From: Paraburkholderia haematera
GTDB lineage: Bacteria; Pseudomonadota; Gammaproteobacteria; Burkholderiales; Burkholderiaceae
Assembly (NCBI RefSeq): GCF_905220975.1
Contig: NZ_CAJNBK010000006.1
Span: 298,144 to 362,143 of the forward strand
Direction: 5' to 3'
DNA: 64,000 nucleotides
The number at the start of each line of letters is the position of its first letter. Within the stretch, counting starts at the first letter, position 1. The translations under genes were made by a program, and so were the position numbers. Under the pieces are notes generated by a model, which saw only the letters and a program-made list of their open reading frames with translations, searched no databases and was not told where the DNA came from. This document shows positions 35,424 through 42,517 of the stretch, in pieces.

Positions 35424-36236
35424 CTACGTTGTGAGCCGCAGATCTTTGCGAATGCCGGCGTCCACCAGGCCCGCAGGCGCAAATCTGCGTAGCAATCGCA
35501 GGCGGCCGGCGAGTCCTCCCGCTGTATAGCGGAGTTTCGGGCGAGCCGCGAGAGCGGCCTGCAGCACGGTCTCGGCCACGACCTCAGGACCGTCAGCGCC
35601 CTCGACCACCTCCTTGACTCGCTTATCGATGGCCGCGCGGACCTCGCGGTACGTGTCGAGGGGAGCGTCGGGCGCCATGAAGTTCGCGTCGAACGGCGTC
35701 TTGATGTAAGCAGGCTCAATGACCGATACCCGGATGCCCATTGTGCGCAACTCATGGTCGAGCGACTCCGAATAGCCTGCAACCGCGTGCTTGGTGGCGG
35801 AATACAGCGCCATATAGGGCATGGGTAAGAAACCCAGGACAGAGCCGATGTTGATGATGCGGCCACTGCCTTGTTGGCGCATATGGGGCAGCACGGCACG
35901 CGTCATGCGGATAATCCCGAAGAAGTTCGTATCGAAGATCGCACGGGCCTGGTCAAGCGAGCTTTCTTCTGCAGCCGCGGGGGCGACACCGAAGCCGGCG
36001 TTGTTCACCAGCAGATCGATGCGACCGTCCAAGCGCAGCACTTCTTTGACGGCTGCTTCGACGGATGCTTCGCTAGTCACGTCCAGCGGCAGCATCTCGA
36101 ACGTCTGCTGGCCAGCTTGTGCACCGCGCCGGCTGGTGCCGTAGACCTTGTACCCGGCCTTGGTAAGACGGTTTGCCGTGGCTTCGCCGATGCCCGACGA
36201 GGCGCCCGTAACGAGGGCTATTCCACTTTTCATCAT
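35424..36236 (-). CDS. SDR family oxidoreductase (copy 1 of duplicated module)
   Basis: 270-residue SDR. TGASSGIG near 10-17, GTSRRG after strand 2 (basic, NADP-type), VNNAGFG, NIGS(V)LGF with the catalytic Ser, YSATK Tyr/Lys. The C-terminus LLRRFAPAGLVDAGIRKDLRL is nearly the same as in the copy at 61778, with about 70 percent identity over the length by eye. Upstream lies a near-perfect palindromic operator. Second gene of the TetR-SDR-MDR set. Confidence 0.93.
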   Translation of the reverse strand: MMKSGIALVTGASSGIGEATANRLTKAGYKVYGTSRRGAQAGQQTFEMLPLDVTSEASVEAAVKEVLRLDGRIDLLVNNAGFGVAPAAAEESSLDQARAIFDTNFFGIIRMTRAVLPHMRQQGSGRIINIGSVLGFLPMPYMALYSATKHAVAGYSESLDHELRTMGIRVSVIEPAYIKTPFDANFMAPDAPLDTYREVRAAIDKRVKEVVEGADGPEVVAETVLQAALAARPKLRYTAGGLAGRLRLLRRFAPAGLVDAGIRKDLRLTT

Positions 36237-36291
36237 GTCCTTCCGGTAGTGAGGAAACTCTTTACATGGTTAGTCGAGCGTTCATCTCGCC

Positions 36292-36317
36292 AAAAATATG
36301 ATGTTCATCATATTTTT
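36292..36317. promoter_or_regulatory. TetR-type palindromic operator upstream of SDR-MDR operon
   Basis: AAAAATATGATG (36292-36303), spacer TT, CATCATATTTTT (36306-36317): perfect 12-bp arms. It lies 56 bp upstream of the SDR start, in the gap between the TetR gene and its target operon. The core ATGATG-N2-CATCAT recurs at the TetR start. Confidence 0.75.
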
Positions 36318-36351
36318 TGACCCAACAAAAATGCACGCCGGGCAAGCGGGT

Positions 36352-36960
36352 TTATTCGTCAGAGGGTGCGAATTTTTTCAATGCGGCTTCAAGGAGGCTG
36401 TCCGACAACTTGGGGTCGTCGACGGCGCGCGCCAGCACCATGGTGCCGACCATGGCCGCAACGGTAATCAGTGCCTGCTCATGCGCGCCCGGCTGGCCCC
36501 AATCGGGCAATTGGCGCGCAACGACATCGATCATCTCCTTGATGCGGCGGGTGGCCGCGCGCCGAACGACCGGCGCCTGACGCGGCATCTCCGAACCAAG
36601 GGCGGAGACCGGGCAGCCCGTCTCTATGGCTTCGCGGTGCTCCTTCGAGAGATAGGCGCGCACCATCGACGGCAATGCCTGCTCCGGCGGCACGGAGGCG
36701 GCAATTTGCTCCGACAGGGCCACGGCCTCAGCACCGGCGCGGTCAGCCGCTTCGGCAAGCAGCACCTCCCGCGATGGAAAGTGAGCGTAGAAGCCGCCAT
36801 GTGTCAGGCCAGCCTCTTTCATGATGTCGGCCACGCCCGTCCCGTCGTACCCGCTGCGCCGAATCGCGCGCGCGGCAACCTCGACGATGCGTTCGTGCGT
36901 AACTTCCTTACGGCTGGCGGTTTTCCGATTGAACGATGACTTTTGCATGATGGCCATCAT
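36352..36960 (-). CDS. TetR/AcrR family transcriptional repressor
   Basis: About 202 residues. Helix-turn-helix: VTHERIVEVAARAIRRSGYDGTGVADIMKEAGLTHGGFYAHFPSREVLLAEAADRAG, the AcrR/NemR-like pattern. The C-terminal domain has one Cys (TGCPVSALGSEM), as in reactive-electrophile-sensing TetR proteins. Start ATG 36960 has AGAAG upstream; ATG 36948 is an alternative. It lies upstream of the SDR-MDR genes in the same direction, with a matching operator on each side, so it is likely autoregulatory and controls the pair. Confidence 0.92.
   Translation of the reverse strand: MMAIMQKSSFNRKTASRKEVTHERIVEVAARAIRRSGYDGTGVADIMKEAGLTHGGFYAHFPSREVLLAEAADRAGAEAVALSEQIAASVPPEQALPSMVRAYLSKEHREAIETGCPVSALGSEMPRQAPVVRRAATRRIKEMIDVVARQLPDWGQPGAHEQALITVAAMVGTMVLARAVDDPKLSDSLLEAALKKFAPSDE
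36947..36960. promoter_or_regulatory. Second copy of TetR operator at TetR gene start
   Basis: ATGATGGCCATCAT is a perfect 14-bp palindrome that shares the ATGATG-N2-CATCAT core with the site at 36292-36317. It covers the candidate start codons of the TetR gene, a position suited to autorepression. Confidence 0.65.
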
Positions 36961-37157
36961 ATACCACTTCTGCACAATGTGCTGACCGGTGCAATCTCGA
37001 TGGAGATCAAGGCCTCGTCGGGTTATCCCACCGAGAAAATGCTATGCCGCGCCAGCTTCTCTCACGCGAGGAACGACGTTGGAATGGCTGGTGGTTGTCG
37101 ACGGGCGCCTGCCGCACCCGATTCCGTTTGTATCGCACGAGGAACGGGCATATGTGC

Positions 37158-37721
37158 TCAGGGCGCCTCCGATTCCGCACGTTGCTTTACAGCGGCATTC
37201 ATCGCTTGAAAGTTTTGCCTGGTTTCCTCGACCACGTCTTTCGTTAGGTGACCAACAAGAATTCCCGAGAAACGCTCCGTTTGCTCAAGACGGGTGCCGC
37301 CCGTTACGGTCGACAGGTGAATGCAATGCGTCCCGTCGAAGACGCCGCGAATCCCGACGCTCCCACGCCAGCAAAGATCGTGCTCCCGGCGAACGGTCAA
37401 GACAGTTGGCTTAAACACCGTCGCGTCAGATGCCTTGCCTAGCACGATCCTGATGGTCGCTCCCTCCTTGAAATCGCCGTCAACCTGAGTGATGAACGGA
37501 TTCCAGGCAGGATACGCGGCACTATCTGATACCACTTTCCAAACATCGGCAGGCGAACGATCGATGAGAATGTCGGCGTGCACGTCAAGGTCTTCATGTA
37601 GGGCAAACAAGATTCCAATGACGCCGACGACACTGGCTAAGATGCCTTTCAGTATGACCCTGCGTAAGACCATGCGAGCCCTCGGAGTATGTTGCGGTTC
37701 GCTTGCTGGCACCCCGTTCAT
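37158..37721 (-). CDS. SRPBCC family membrane-anchored protein
   Basis: 187-residue protein with one N-terminal membrane helix (about 22-42, GILASVVGVIGILFAL) and a START-like SRPBCC domain (DVHADILIDRSPADVWKVVSDSAAYPAWNPFI) that binds hydrophobic ligands. Length and the final helix (VEETRQNFQAMNAAVKQ) fit polyketide cyclase-like proteins. 22 bp separate it from a small membrane protein gene upstream on the same strand. Confidence 0.85.
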   Translation of the reverse strand: MNGVPASEPQHTPRARMVLRRVILKGILASVVGVIGILFALHEDLDVHADILIDRSPADVWKVVSDSAAYPAWNPFITQVDGDFKEGATIRIVLGKASDATVFKPTVLTVRREHDLCWRGSVGIRGVFDGTHCIHLSTVTGGTRLEQTERFSGILVGHLTKDVVEETRQNFQAMNAAVKQRAESEAP

Positions 37722-37743
37722 CTTTGGACGAGGCAGCCTCTAA

Positions 37744-38022
37744 TCAGCCGCGGTCCATGTGGCGAAAGAATAAATACAGGCTGACTGCTGCAGCGGACCA
37801 GAGCACGGCCTGCGCAATGCGCGAGCCCTTGCCCGTCCCGAACCGCTGTCTCCACAACACATTCAACCCCTCAACGGCCATGCCCGTAGCCAATAATGCA
37901 ATGAGGGACACCGCTATTCCGAAGGCAGTTACCCTGCCTGTTTCATGGTACTGAATGACGAAGAGGATCAATGCAGTGGGAATCAAAAGCGATAAGCTGC
38001 GCTTGAATACTTCGGTGAGCAT
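37744..38022 (-). CDS. Small membrane protein (92 aa)
   Basis: 92-residue protein with three hydrophobic segments (LLIPTALILFVIQY, AFGIAVSLIALLATGMAV, AQAVLWSAAAVSLYLFF). Start ATG 38022; the longer frame to 38169 lacks family features. No domain is recognised. Probably forms an operon with the SRPBCC gene downstream. Confidence 0.6.
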   Translation of the reverse strand: MLTEVFKRSLSLLIPTALILFVIQYHETGRVTAFGIAVSLIALLATGMAVEGLNVLWRQRFGTGKGSRIAQAVLWSAAAVSLYLFFRHMDRG

Positions 38023-38095
38023 TGTTTCCCCGGGGACCCTTAAATTTCGCCAGATTGTACGGCCAACAACCCCGTCGAAAAAAGTAATTGGCTCG

Positions 38096-38431
38096 CTATG
38101 CGCCTTGCATGCGATCGAACTGATCATTGAGTCGGGCGACCGAATTGGCGAGAAAGGCCACTCTGGCATTGAGGCGGGAAAAAACCAGCGTCACGATAAG
38201 AATCGCGAACGCGAACGGAATGACGGTGGCTGCAAGCCATTGAGGTTTGACACCATTCGCTGCGCCGCAAAGCGATCCGACGGGGAAGTTGGCCGCGGCC
38301 ATGCCCATGTAATGCGTGCTGGCGATACCCAAACCCATCAGGACCCCGCCCGCGAGCAAATGGAACGGCTTCAGACGTTCCCGCGCCAGGCCAAAAAGAT
38401 CGGTGACGTTTGACCTTGCCCTGGCACTGGC
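38096..38431 (-). pseudogene. MHYT sensor-domain remnant
   Basis: The frame encodes the end of an MHYT membrane sensor: LKPFHLLAGGVLMGLGIASTHYMGMAAANFP, a THYMGM motif, two membrane helices and a final coiled segment (LNARVAFLANSVARLNDQFDRMQ). Whole MHYT domains have six or seven helices with three such motifs; only the last part remains. An in-frame TAG at 38432-38434 and no start codon upstream show that the 5' part is lost. Confidence 0.65.
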
Positions 38432-38487
38432 CTACATCCGCCGCGGTGTCCCGTGTCGCGATCGGCCCGCTGAAATCGGCGTGATCG

Positions 38488-38880
38488 TCAACGCGCGGAA
38501 CCTTTGTTCAATTCCACCGCTGCCTGAATCAGGCGGCTTAGTGCTGACTGATTCACCACTGCGCCTTCGCGGAAGTCGATGGCTCGACGAACCTTGCCCT
38601 CCAGGCTTGAATTGAAGAGGCGAGCCGGGTCCGGCAGGGAGGCACCCCGGGGGAACGTGAGCTTGACGACCTGTTTGTAGGTTTCACCTGTGCAGATCAG
38701 GCCGTGGCTGGACCAGGTTGGGGTGCTCCACTTCCATTCCTCGACAATGGTGGCGTCAGCCGCCCGGATGAGGCTGCGCAGGCTGGCGAGCAGATCGCCT
38801 CGCCAGTCGGCCAGCGACTGAATCCGGGCGTCGATGAGTTCGGACGCGGGCTCGGCGTGCACGACGGGAGCGTTCTTCAT
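38488..38880 (-). CDS. DUF1801 domain protein
   Basis: 130-residue soluble protein with the DUF1801 pattern: IDARIQSLADWRGDLLASLRSLIRAADATIVEEWKWSTPTWSSHGLICTGETYKQVVKLTFPRGASL and the final FNSSLEGKVRRAIDFREGA. Members are of unknown function, with a YdhG-like fold. ATG 38880 overlaps the preceding gene by 4 bp. It is the last gene of a four-gene overlapping operon. Confidence 0.88.
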   Translation of the reverse strand: MKNAPVVHAEPASELIDARIQSLADWRGDLLASLRSLIRAADATIVEEWKWSTPTWSSHGLICTGETYKQVVKLTFPRGASLPDPARLFNSSLEGKVRRAIDFREGAVVNQSALSRLIQAAVELNKGSAR

Positions 38881-39137
38881 GCCAGTGGCGCCTCCTGGTC
38901 GCCTACGGAACGCTGCGAAGGGCGATGACGGGCACGGTCGCGGCTGAAGTAGGGCAGCGCAAACAGGTAGAGCCCGGTGAACACCAGCAGGGCCAGCGGC
39001 AGCAGCGGCGCGTAGGTGATCCAGGGCGGCGGCAGGCCGTGTCTCATGGCCATGGCGGTGAAATTGGCGATAACCGTCAGCGTGAAGATGATGGATACCC
39101 ACCGGTGAAACTGACGAATCCATGCGCTGGTGTTCAT
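38877..39137 (-). CDS. Small membrane protein (86 aa) in AraC operon
   Basis: 86-residue protein with two membrane helices (WVSIIFTLTVIANFTAMAM and YAPLLPLALLVFTGLYLFAL) and a basic cytosolic tail. The N-terminal IRQFHRWVSIIFTLTVIANF resembles the PepSY/DUF family of haem-linked membrane proteins, but this is weak. Overlaps both neighbours by 4 bp (ATGA), so coupling is tight. Confidence 0.75.
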   Translation of the reverse strand: MNTSAWIRQFHRWVSIIFTLTVIANFTAMAMRHGLPPPWITYAPLLPLALLVFTGLYLFALPYFSRDRARHRPSQRSVGDQEAPLA

Positions 39138-39550
39138 GTCGTGCTCCTCGGCGCCTGGATCATCTTCCAGCCGTTGCCGGCGGGGTCGCGGAAACCGGCG
39201 TCGACGCTGCCAAAGCGGTCAACCGGTTCCTGAGTGAATTCCACACCGCGAGCTTTCAACTGGGCGTAGCTGGCGCGACAGTCGTCCACGGAGAGGACCA
39301 GGGGCGGCATGGCCCCCTTGGCGACCATCGCGCGCAGGATTTGCGCGGTGGCCTCGTCGTGGATCGGCGGGCCGGGTGTGAACAGGCCAAGCTGGAATGA
39401 GGGTTGATCCGGATGCTGGACCGTGAGCCAGCGGTAGGGACCGTTGCGCACGTCCGTGTGGACGCGAAAACCGAGCTTGTCGACGTAGAACGAGAGCGCT
39501 TCGTCCTGGTTATCGACATACAAACCCACCACATTGACACCTTGGTTCAT
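39134..39550 (-). CDS. VOC family protein
   Basis: 138-residue glyoxalase-fold protein: VNVVGLYVDNQDEALSFYVDKLGFRVHTDVRN at the start and GSVDAGFRDPAGNGWKMIQ at the end, with H-P-D in the second half. Similar to the phenazine/bleomycin binding PhnB-type VOC. ATG 39550 lies in the end of the AraC gene by 4 bp. The longer frame to 39769 is shadow sequence. Confidence 0.9.
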   Translation of the reverse strand: MNQGVNVVGLYVDNQDEALSFYVDKLGFRVHTDVRNGPYRWLTVQHPDQPSFQLGLFTPGPPIHDEATAQILRAMVAKGAMPPLVLSVDDCRASYAQLKARGVEFTQEPVDRFGSVDAGFRDPAGNGWKMIQAPRSTT

Positions 39551-40089
39551 GACTCCTCCTTGGTTGATGGGAGGAATGTATCGTCGGCCACGCGGCGGCG
39601 CTTCTCCAAAACTGCGATGTTGAGGTCGGGGCGCTGCGCGGCCTTCAGGACGCAGGCGGGCACGCGGTCGAGCTGAGGCTTGTTGGCCTGGGCCTCGAGG
39701 CGCAGGGCGCCAGGGCTTTGGCCGGTAATGTCGCGGAAGGTGCGGCCGAAGGTGCCGAGGCTCTCCCACCCGGTGGCGAAGGCAATGTCGGTGATACTAA
39801 GCTCGGTGTCGCGCAGGAGGGTAGTGGCCTGCTCGATGCGCCGTGTCAGCAGGTAGCGGTGCGGTGGGAGGCCGAAGGCCCGCTTGAAGGAGCGCGCGAA
39901 ATGGGCTCCCGAGACGCCACTGACTTCCGCCAGGCGCTTGACGGGCCAGGCCTCGTGCGAGGCGGCGTCCATGCGGTCTTTGGCGCGCAGCAGGCGGCGC
40001 AGCAGGGCGGGGTCTTGCAACGTGTCGGCGCCGTCCCCTGCGGGGGACGAGGCAAGCGGCTGGGCGTTATGGTCTTCGCGAGGAGGCAT
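39547..40089 (-). CDS. AraC family regulator (HTH only)
   Basis: 180-residue regulator with a double helix-turn-helix at about 45-130: KRLAEVSGVSGAHFARSFKRAFGLPPHRYLLTRRIEQATTLLRDTELSITDIAFATGWESLGTFGRTFRDITGQSPGALR. The N-terminal sensor domain is very short, so the signal may be internal to the operon. A GTG at 40113 is an alternative start. First gene of a four-gene run with 4-bp overlaps at each junction. Confidence 0.88.
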   Translation of the reverse strand: MPPREDHNAQPLASSPAGDGADTLQDPALLRRLLRAKDRMDAASHEAWPVKRLAEVSGVSGAHFARSFKRAFGLPPHRYLLTRRIEQATTLLRDTELSITDIAFATGWESLGTFGRTFRDITGQSPGALRLEAQANKPQLDRVPACVLKAAQRPDLNIAVLEKRRRVADDTFLPSTKEES

Positions 40090-40113
40090 ACGTTCCGGGA
40101 GAGCTGGCGGCAC

Positions 40114-40513
40114 GCGGGTAGTTTAAGTTGCAGCGCAGCGAACGGCTAGGGTTGAGGCGGAAATCCGTGTACGGGTACGAATCAAAGTGCGGGTTCCATG
40201 TCTTCGGAGTGCAGGCGAACGTGTCGCCACAACGGCGGATTAACCCTGCGTTCAGCCTACAGCGACAGTCTTTTTTGTTCTACGCTATATGTGCGGCCTG
40301 CAGCGCGTCCCGAAGCCCGTCCCGCATCGCGGCGATCGGTGAGGGCCTCTGAAATTGCTGCACTCGCAGATGGTCCTCCAGTGCGTTACGGTGCAACCGG
40401 CCGGAGGATGATCTCAAGTCAGATCAATCCCCTGACTAAACACCCAGGCAGCCCGGAGGGCGTTGCTCCGACCGCGGCACTGGTACTCTGGTGCACCCAT
40501 CCTATGGAGACTG
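40114..40513. other. Intergenic region between AraC operon and peroxiredoxin gene
   Basis: About 400 bp between divergent units. It should hold both promoters. I find no small gene, repeat or convincing OxyR-type site by eye. Confidence 0.3.
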
Positions 40514-40516
40514 ATG

Positions 40517-41170
40517 ATGTCGATTCGACTAGGAGAAGACGCTCCCGATTTCACTGCTGAAACCACCGAAGGGACCATCCGATTTCACGAATGGATCGGC
40601 GACCATTGGGTGATTCTGTTTTCACATCCGAAGGATTTCACACCCGTTTGCACCACGGAACTCGGATACCTGGCGGGCCTCAAGCCAGAATTCGATAAGC
40701 GCAACACGAAAATTATCGGGCTCAGCGTCGATCCCGTCAGTGACCACAAGGAGTGGGTCAAGGATATCGCGGAGACGCAGGGCCACGAGGTCAGCTACCC
40801 ACTGATCGGCGACTCGGACTTAACGGTCGCGAAGCTCTACGACATGATTCATCCCGAGGCGAGCGGCGGCCCGCGCACCGCCGTGGACAACGCGACGGTA
40901 CGCTCGGTGTTTCTCATCGGGCCGGACAAGAAGGTTAAAGCGATGCTCGTCTATCCGATGAGTGCGGGCCGCAATTTCGACGAAGTGCTGCGGCTGCTCG
41001 ACGCGCTCCAGCTCAACGCGAAACACACTGTGGCGACGCCGGTGAACTGGAAACCGGGTGAAGACGTGATCATTCCAACATCGGTTTCAAACGATGCCGC
41101 GATGCAAAAATATCCGCAGGGTTTCAAGACCGTGAAGCCATACTTGCGGTACGTTGAGCAACCGAAGTAA
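40517..41170 (+). CDS. 1-Cys peroxiredoxin (Prx6 type)
   Basis: 217-residue thiol peroxidase. PxxxTxxC motif: FTPVC45TTELG with the peroxidatic Cys 45 and no resolving Cys elsewhere, so 1-Cys type. The C-terminal half (AVDNATVRSVFLIGPDKK, PVNWKPGEDVIIPTSVS) is the Prx6 pattern. It reduces peroxides using an external thiol. Start ATG 40517 (or 40514) with GGAG upstream. Single gene followed by a terminator, then the persulfide dioxygenase gene. Confidence 0.95.
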   Translation: MSIRLGEDAPDFTAETTEGTIRFHEWIGDHWVILFSHPKDFTPVCTTELGYLAGLKPEFDKRNTKIIGLSVDPVSDHKEWVKDIAETQGHEVSYPLIGDSDLTVAKLYDMIHPEASGGPRTAVDNATVRSVFLIGPDKKVKAMLVYPMSAGRNFDEVLRLLDALQLNAKHTVATPVNWKPGEDVIIPTSVSNDAAMQKYPQGFKTVKPYLRYVEQPK

Positions 41171-41299
41171 AGCGCTCATTGATTGGAGGGGCGAGCGCCA
41201 GACCGTGGAAAGTCCGGCGCCCGATGCGAGTCCGGGCGCATTGATGTGCGCGGCCTTCTGAACGGGCTGAGCCCAATTCGACCACCTGCAGGACGTTTT

Positions 41300-41326
41300 G
41301 GCGGCGCTGCATGGGCCGCCATTTTT
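41300..41326 (+). terminator. Rho-independent terminator after peroxiredoxin gene
   Basis: GGCGGC (41300-41305) and GCCGCC (41315-41320) with a 9-base loop, followed by ATTTTT (41321-41326). It ends 34 bp before the next start codon. A second hairpin, GCCCGC-AAGA-GCGGGC (about 41331-41346), follows directly, so the next gene's leader may be controlled by attenuation. Confidence 0.65.
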
Positions 41327-41360
41327 AAGTGCCCGCAAGAGCGGGCCACGGAGCGAAATC

Positions 41361-42434
41361 GTGTTGACCTTCCGGCAGCTATTCGATCAGCAGTCTTCAA
41401 CGTACACGTACCTTCTTGCCGATAGCACAACGCGCGAGGCTGTACTGATCGATCCGGTATTTGAACAGGTGCGCCGGGATGCTGCGTTGATCGAAGAGCT
41501 TGGATTGCATCTGCTTTACACCATCGACACCCACGTCCACGCCGATCACGTAACCGGTGCATGGATGTTGAATCGCCGTATAGGCAGCCGGATTGCGATA
41601 TCGGCTGCGAGCGGCGCCGAAGGCGCGGACCGCTATCTGAGCCAGGGGGACAAGGTCGAGTTCGGCACGCGATACCTGGTCGTACGCGCGACACCGGGTC
41701 ATACCGATGGATGCATCACACTCGTACTCGACAACGAGACCATGGCGTTTACCGGCGATTGCCTGTTGATCAGGGGCACGGGCCGCACGGATTTCCAGCG
41801 GGGCGACGCGCACGCCATGTTTCGCGCGATCCACAATCACATTTTTACGTTGCCCGCCGCGTGCCTGCTTTATCCGGCCCACGACTATCGCGGTTTGACG
41901 GTCACCAGCGTGGGCGAGGAGCGGCGCTTCAATCCACGCCTGGGCGGCGAACTGTGTGAAGACGATTTCATCGGATACATGACGAACCTGCACCTGTCGC
42001 ACCCGAAGCAGATCGATGTAGCGGTGCCTGCAAACCTGAAATGCGGCCTGGCGGCGAGCTACCCCGCGCAGACGGCGGAGCCCGACTGGGCGCCACTGAC
42101 ATGCAGCTTTGCGGGCATCTGGGAAATCAACGCCCAGTGGCTCGAGGAAAATCTTCGTGCCGTCGAGATCGTCGACGTGCGCGAGCCCGACGAGTTCGAC
42201 GGACCGCTGGGGCGCATCCCCGCAGCCACGCTCATTTCATTGGGCGAGCTCGCGACGCGTGCCGCCGAACTCTCGAAGGAGCGCCCGATCGTGACCGTCT
42301 GCCGGGCCGGCGGGCGCTCGGCGCAAGCCACGGTCATGCTGCGGCAGGCCGGGTTCGAGCGGGTTGCCAACCTTGCCGGCGGCATGCTCCGCTGGCGAGC
42401 GGAAGGCCGTGTCGTTGAAAACGCCAGCATGTAG
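41361..42434 (+). CDS. Persulfide dioxygenase-rhodanese fusion
   Basis: 357-residue two-domain protein. ETHE1-like metallo-beta-lactamase fold, residues 1-240: TH58-V-H60-A-D-H63, H114 in PGHTDG, D133 in FTGDC, with H174 in PAHDY (the mononuclear iron site uses two His and one Asp). Rhodanese domain about 253-350 with the active-site loop C314-R-A-G-G-R. The same fusion is known from Burkholderia phytofirmans, where it oxidises glutathione persulfide to sulfite and links it to thiosulfate. GTG 41361 (TTG 41364 is an alternative). Cytosolic sulfide detoxification. Confidence 0.94.
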   Translation: MLTFRQLFDQQSSTYTYLLADSTTREAVLIDPVFEQVRRDAALIEELGLHLLYTIDTHVHADHVTGAWMLNRRIGSRIAISAASGAEGADRYLSQGDKVEFGTRYLVVRATPGHTDGCITLVLDNETMAFTGDCLLIRGTGRTDFQRGDAHAMFRAIHNHIFTLPAACLLYPAHDYRGLTVTSVGEERRFNPRLGGELCEDDFIGYMTNLHLSHPKQIDVAVPANLKCGLAASYPAQTAEPDWAPLTCSFAGIWEINAQWLEENLRAVEIVDVREPDEFDGPLGRIPAATLISLGELATRAAELSKERPIVTVCRAGGRSAQATVMLRQAGFERVANLAGGMLRWRAEGRVVENASM

Positions 42435-42517
42435 CGGTATCTTCAGACGCGGGGGCATTTCCTCCAGACGTGCCCGGCGGTGTTTCCTCAGTTCCACGAA
42501 CTCAAAGGAGATGTCAG

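Noticed and set aside
41183..41360. Possible structured RNA before the persulfide dioxygenase gene
   Set aside because: Two hairpins are visible, but the region does not match a riboswitch or RNase P-type consensus that I know.
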